NCBI RefSeq assembly: GCF_001314605.1
Contig: NZ_LIHP01000001.1
Span: 310,001 to 374,000 of the forward strand
Length of the DNA: 64,000 nucleotides
Reading direction: 5' to 3'
From: Marinobacter sp. HL-58
GTDB taxonomy: Bacteria; Pseudomonadota; Gammaproteobacteria; Pseudomonadales; Oleiphilaceae
Shown: piece by piece, positions 60,322 to 64,000 of the stretch
Layout of the letters: the number at the start of each line of letters is the position of its first letter
How positions within the stretch are numbered: position 1 is the stretch's first letter
Position numbers and translations under genes: made by a program
The notes under the pieces: generated by a model
Database searches by the model: none
What the model was told of the DNA's origin: nothing
What the model saw: only the letters and a program-made list of their open reading frames with translations

Positions 60322-61773
60322 ATGACGAAAAATACCCGTATTCTCGATTCTGCCACTTTTGCTTTCCTGGACATTGAAACCACCGGGGGCAACTCGACCC
60401 ATGACCGGATAACGGAAATTGGTATCCGTTTCTGGCGTGCCGGGCAGGTGGTGGGTGAGTGGCAGACACTGATCAACCCGGAAACACGTATCTCTTCTTT
60501 TATTCAGAGCCTTACCGGCATTTCCAATGACATGGTGGCGGGTGCCCCGGTATTTGCAGACATTGCCAGTGAGCTCGAGGCGCAGCTGGAAGGTACGATC
60601 TTTGTCGCCCACAACGCCCGTTTTGACTACGGCTTTATCAAGGCCGAGTTCCGGCGTCTGGGTTTGCTGTTCTCGGCAAAAGTACTGTGCACTGTAAAAC
60701 TCTCCCGCAGGCTGTACCCCGGTTTTCGTCGCCATAATATGGATGCCCTGATCGAGCGCCATGGGCTGGCCAGGGTCCAGAGGCACCGGGCCCTGGGGGA
60801 TGTGTCGGCGATGATGGCTTTTTTTGACCATGCGCTGGCGGAACAGGGTGCGGGCGCCATGGAAGCTGCCATTGGTGAACTGCTGCAGCGGCCGAGTATT
60901 CCCTCCAACCTGCCTGTTGATGTTCTGCAAGACCTTCCCCGGGGGCCTGGGGTGTATCGTTTCTATGGCGAGAATGACGTACTTCTGTACGTAGGTAAAA
61001 GTACTGACATTGCCCAGCGTGTGGCCTCCCACTTCTCTGGTGACCACAATTCCAGCCGGGGCATTCGCATGTCTGAAAGCCTGAGGCGGGTGGACTGGAC
61101 AGAAACCGCTGGCGAGCTGGGCGCGTTACTGCTTGAATTAAAGCAGATAAAACAGTTGAAGCCGCTGTTCAACCGGCGCTCACGGGCGGCGAAGAATCTG
61201 GTGAGCATTGAGCTGGCAGAAAATGCCCGCGGTTATCTGCAGGCGAGGCTGGTTCGGGAAATAGAGCCCCATCGCCTGGGCGATTACTTTGGGTTGTTCC
61301 GCAGCAAGAAAGACGCGGAGAAAGCGCTCAGTGGCATTGCTGCGAAGAATGACCTCTGCAACAAGCTGCTGGGGTTGGAGCCGGAACATGAAGGCCCCTG
61401 TTTTCAGCGCGCGCTTGGCCGCTGCAAGGGCGCCTGTGACGGCGGCGAGGATGTGGTGAAATACAACCTGCGGGTGCAGATTGCGTTCCACGGCCTGCGC
61501 CTGAAAACCTGGCCGTGGCGGGGGCCGGTGGCCGTGTTCGAGCACAATGCCGGAACCGGCAGAACCGACATACTGGTGGTATATAACTGGATGCACGTGG
61601 CCACACTGCATGATGAACAAGAATTACAGGATCTGTCGCTGCGAGGGCAGGCGGTCAAATTTGACCTGGATTCCTACAAGCTGGTGGTCAAGGCCCTGAT
61701 GGGTCAGGATGGGCGTTCGCTGAAAGTGGTCGAGCTGGATGCGATTGGCCGGCCGGATGTGCACATGCCCTGA
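60322..61773 (+). CDS. DnaQ-type 3'-5' exonuclease fused to a GIY-YIG (UvrC/Cho-like) nuclease
   Basis: 483 residues. The N-terminal DEDDh exonuclease has Asp17 and Glu19 (FLDIETTGG), Asp102 (AHNARFDYGFI), His155 and Asp160 (HRALGDV). The GIY-YIG domain starts near 205 with GVYRFYGENDVLLYVGKS (Tyr212, Tyr223-Gly225) and RVASHFSG (Arg233), resembling the N-terminal nuclease of UvrC and Cho. The C-terminal third holds a Cys-rich piece (LCNKLLGLEPEHEGPCFQRALGRCKGAC) like the UvrC cysteine cluster. The fusion is known across bacteria and is presumably for nucleotide excision repair. The ribosome binding site is weak. Confidence 0.88.
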   Translation: MTKNTRILDSATFAFLDIETTGGNSTHDRITEIGIRFWRAGQVVGEWQTLINPETRISSFIQSLTGISNDMVAGAPVFADIASELEAQLEGTIFVAHNARFDYGFIKAEFRRLGLLFSAKVLCTVKLSRRLYPGFRRHNMDALIERHGLARVQRHRALGDVSAMMAFFDHALAEQGAGAMEAAIGELLQRPSIPSNLPVDVLQDLPRGPGVYRFYGENDVLLYVGKSTDIAQRVASHFSGDHNSSRGIRMSESLRRVDWTETAGELGALLLELKQIKQLKPLFNRRSRAAKNLVSIELAENARGYLQARLVREIEPHRLGDYFGLFRSKKDAEKALSGIAAKNDLCNKLLGLEPEHEGPCFQRALGRCKGACDGGEDVVKYNLRVQIAFHGLRLKTWPWRGPVAVFEHNAGTGRTDILVVYNWMHVATLHDEQELQDLSLRGQAVKFDLDSYKLVVKALMGQDGRSLKVVELDAIGRPDVHMP

Positions 61774-61814
61774 GTGGCGTATGATTAAACGTACCGTTTC
61801 ATGTTTTTGTCTGA

Positions 61815-63041
<1,227 letters not shown>

Positions 63042-63072
63042 ACTTTGAATACAGCAACCAGGGGAGCCGCCT

Positions 63073-64000
63073 ATGTGGCTGGTACGTCCGGCTCAGCCGG
63101 GTGACCTGAACGACATACTCGACATCGCCGGGGGCCAGGGCCCCCGGATGTCATCCACCCTGCCTAAAAAAGAAGAGGCGCTGTCTCACAAGATCGACCA
63201 GTCGGCACGCTCCTTTGCCGGCCGGAACAAGCCTGCCGAGCCCCGGCGTTTCCTGTTCGTGCTGGAAGATACCAGCACCGGCAAGGTTCACGGCGTATCG
63301 GGTATTGATGCCCGGGCGGGCAACGGGCAGCCTTTCTATAACTACCGTATGGACGCCCTGATCCATGCCTCCCATGAGCTGGGTATTTCCCGCCGGGTAG
63401 AGGTTCTGTATCCGTCCCACGCCCTCACTGACCATACCCTGTTGTGTTCGTTCACCATCAGGCGCGAACTTCGCGGCACTGATGCGTTCGAGTTGTTGTC
63501 CCGTGCGAGGATGCTGTTTATCGCAGGGCATCGTGACCTGTTCACGGATCACACCGTTGTGGAAATCCAGGGCGTGCAGACCGAAGACGGGGCGGTTCCC
63601 TTCTGGGACAGCCTTGGGCGGCACTTCTTCAATATGGATTTTGAAACCGCAGACCAGTATTCCGGCCTGCTGAGCAAAACGTTCATTGCCGAACTCATGC
63701 CACCCAACCCCATTTACGTCACCCTGCTGAGCAATGCGGCCCGGGAGGCCCTGGGCCAGCCCCATGAGCAGACCCGTGCAACCTTCGAACTGCTTCAGCA
63801 CGAGGGATTCCGCGGTGGCTGTTACCTGGATATTTTTGATGCCGGCCCGGTACTCGAAGCCCGCACCGACACGCTCAAATCCGTGGTGACCAGCCATCCG
63901 AAAACACTGCACGCGGCGCACACCGACGACGGTGAGTTATGCCTGATTTCCGGCGGCAACGGCGAGCAGTTCCGATGCACGCTGACCCCCCTGCACGAGG
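63073..64000 (+). CDS. astA: Arginine N-succinyltransferase, truncated by the window edge
   Basis: ATG at 63073 opens a frame with no stop before the window end (309 codons seen; the family is about 340). The protein begins MWLVRPAQPGDLNDILDIA, a GNAT-like N-terminus, then AGGQGPRMSSTLPKKEEAL, FYNYRMDALIHASHELGI, LRRELRGTDAFELLSRARMLFI-type helices and PPNPIYVTLL. It transfers succinyl from succinyl-CoA to arginine, the first step of the ast pathway. It follows astC by 31 bp as in E. coli, so the rest of the operon (astD, astB, astE) is expected beyond the edge. Confidence 0.93.
   Translation, partial: MWLVRPAQPGDLNDILDIAGGQGPRMSSTLPKKEEALSHKIDQSARSFAGRNKPAEPRRFLFVLEDTSTGKVHGVSGIDARAGNGQPFYNYRMDALIHASHELGISRRVEVLYPSHALTDHTLLCSFTIRRELRGTDAFELLSRARMLFIAGHRDLFTDHTVVEIQGVQTEDGAVPFWDSLGRHFFNMDFETADQYSGLLSKTFIAELMPPNPIYVTLLSNAAREALGQPHEQTRATFELLQHEGFRGGCYLDIFDAGPVLEARTDTLKSVVTSHPKTLHAAHTDDGELCLISGGNGEQFRCTLTPLHE

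Overview
The window looks like a stretch of chromosome from a marine gammaproteobacterium, most probably Marinobacter or a close relative. This is inferred from gene content and order; no database was searched. Three things point that way. First, the order fur-recN-grpE-dnaK-dnaJ-dapB-carA-carB-greA-yhbY-rlmE-ftsH-folP-glmM-tpiA-secG-tRNA-Leu-rimP-nusA-infB-rbfA-truB-rpsO-pnp is the Pseudomonas/Marinobacter arrangement of a conserved housekeeping block. Second, there is a WS/DGAT wax-ester-synthase-type acyltransferase, a family multiplied in Marinobacter. Third, the coding DNA is GC-rich, with strong G/C bias at third codon positions and long antisense shadow ORFs.

Layout. 1-3.2 kb: the end of a sulfide:quinone-reductase-like gene, an SRAP (YedK-type) gene, a BrnT/CopG-like toxin-antitoxin pair between imperfect inverted repeats, an AT-richer stretch with almost no genes except a possible 32-residue membrane peptide, and the tmRNA gene ssrA on the minus strand. 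3.2-8.7 kb: WS/DGAT acyltransferase, smpB (partner of ssrA), an NSS transporter, ratA-rnfH, bamE and fur. 8.8-36.6 kb: the housekeeping block, covering SOS repair (recN with two LexA boxes), heat shock (grpE-dnaK-dnaJ behind a sigma-32-type promoter), lysine and carbamoyl-phosphate synthesis (dapB, carAB), transcription and translation (greA, yhbY, rlmE, rimP-nusA-infB-rbfA-truB, rpsO, pnp), protein quality control (ftsH), folate (folP), cell wall (glmM), glycolysis (tpiA) and secretion (secG).

36.9-41 kb: a minus-strand group of poorly characterised envelope genes, namely DUF3015, a DUF4105 protein with a barrel-like C-terminus, a serine hydrolase and a small lipoprotein. 41.2-47.3 kb: a complete branched-chain amino acid ABC transporter (livKHMGF) and a TPR membrane protein. 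47.4-52.2 kb: a MarR regulator, a second-type (AsrA-like) Lon protease, the thioredoxin/TPR co-chaperone CnoX and a small HNH protein. 52.4-64 kb: a KamA-type radical SAM enzyme, pyruvate dehydrogenase aceE-aceF, a porin, an exonuclease-GIY-YIG fusion, and the start of an arginine succinyltransferase (ast) operon running off the right edge.

The most noteworthy non-coding signals are three large nested palindromes with 21-26 bp perfect arms, a family of about six REP-like palindromes, a structured and doubly terminated leader ahead of the nusA operon, an attenuator-like leader ahead of carAB, and the small region downstream of the ssrA 3' end.
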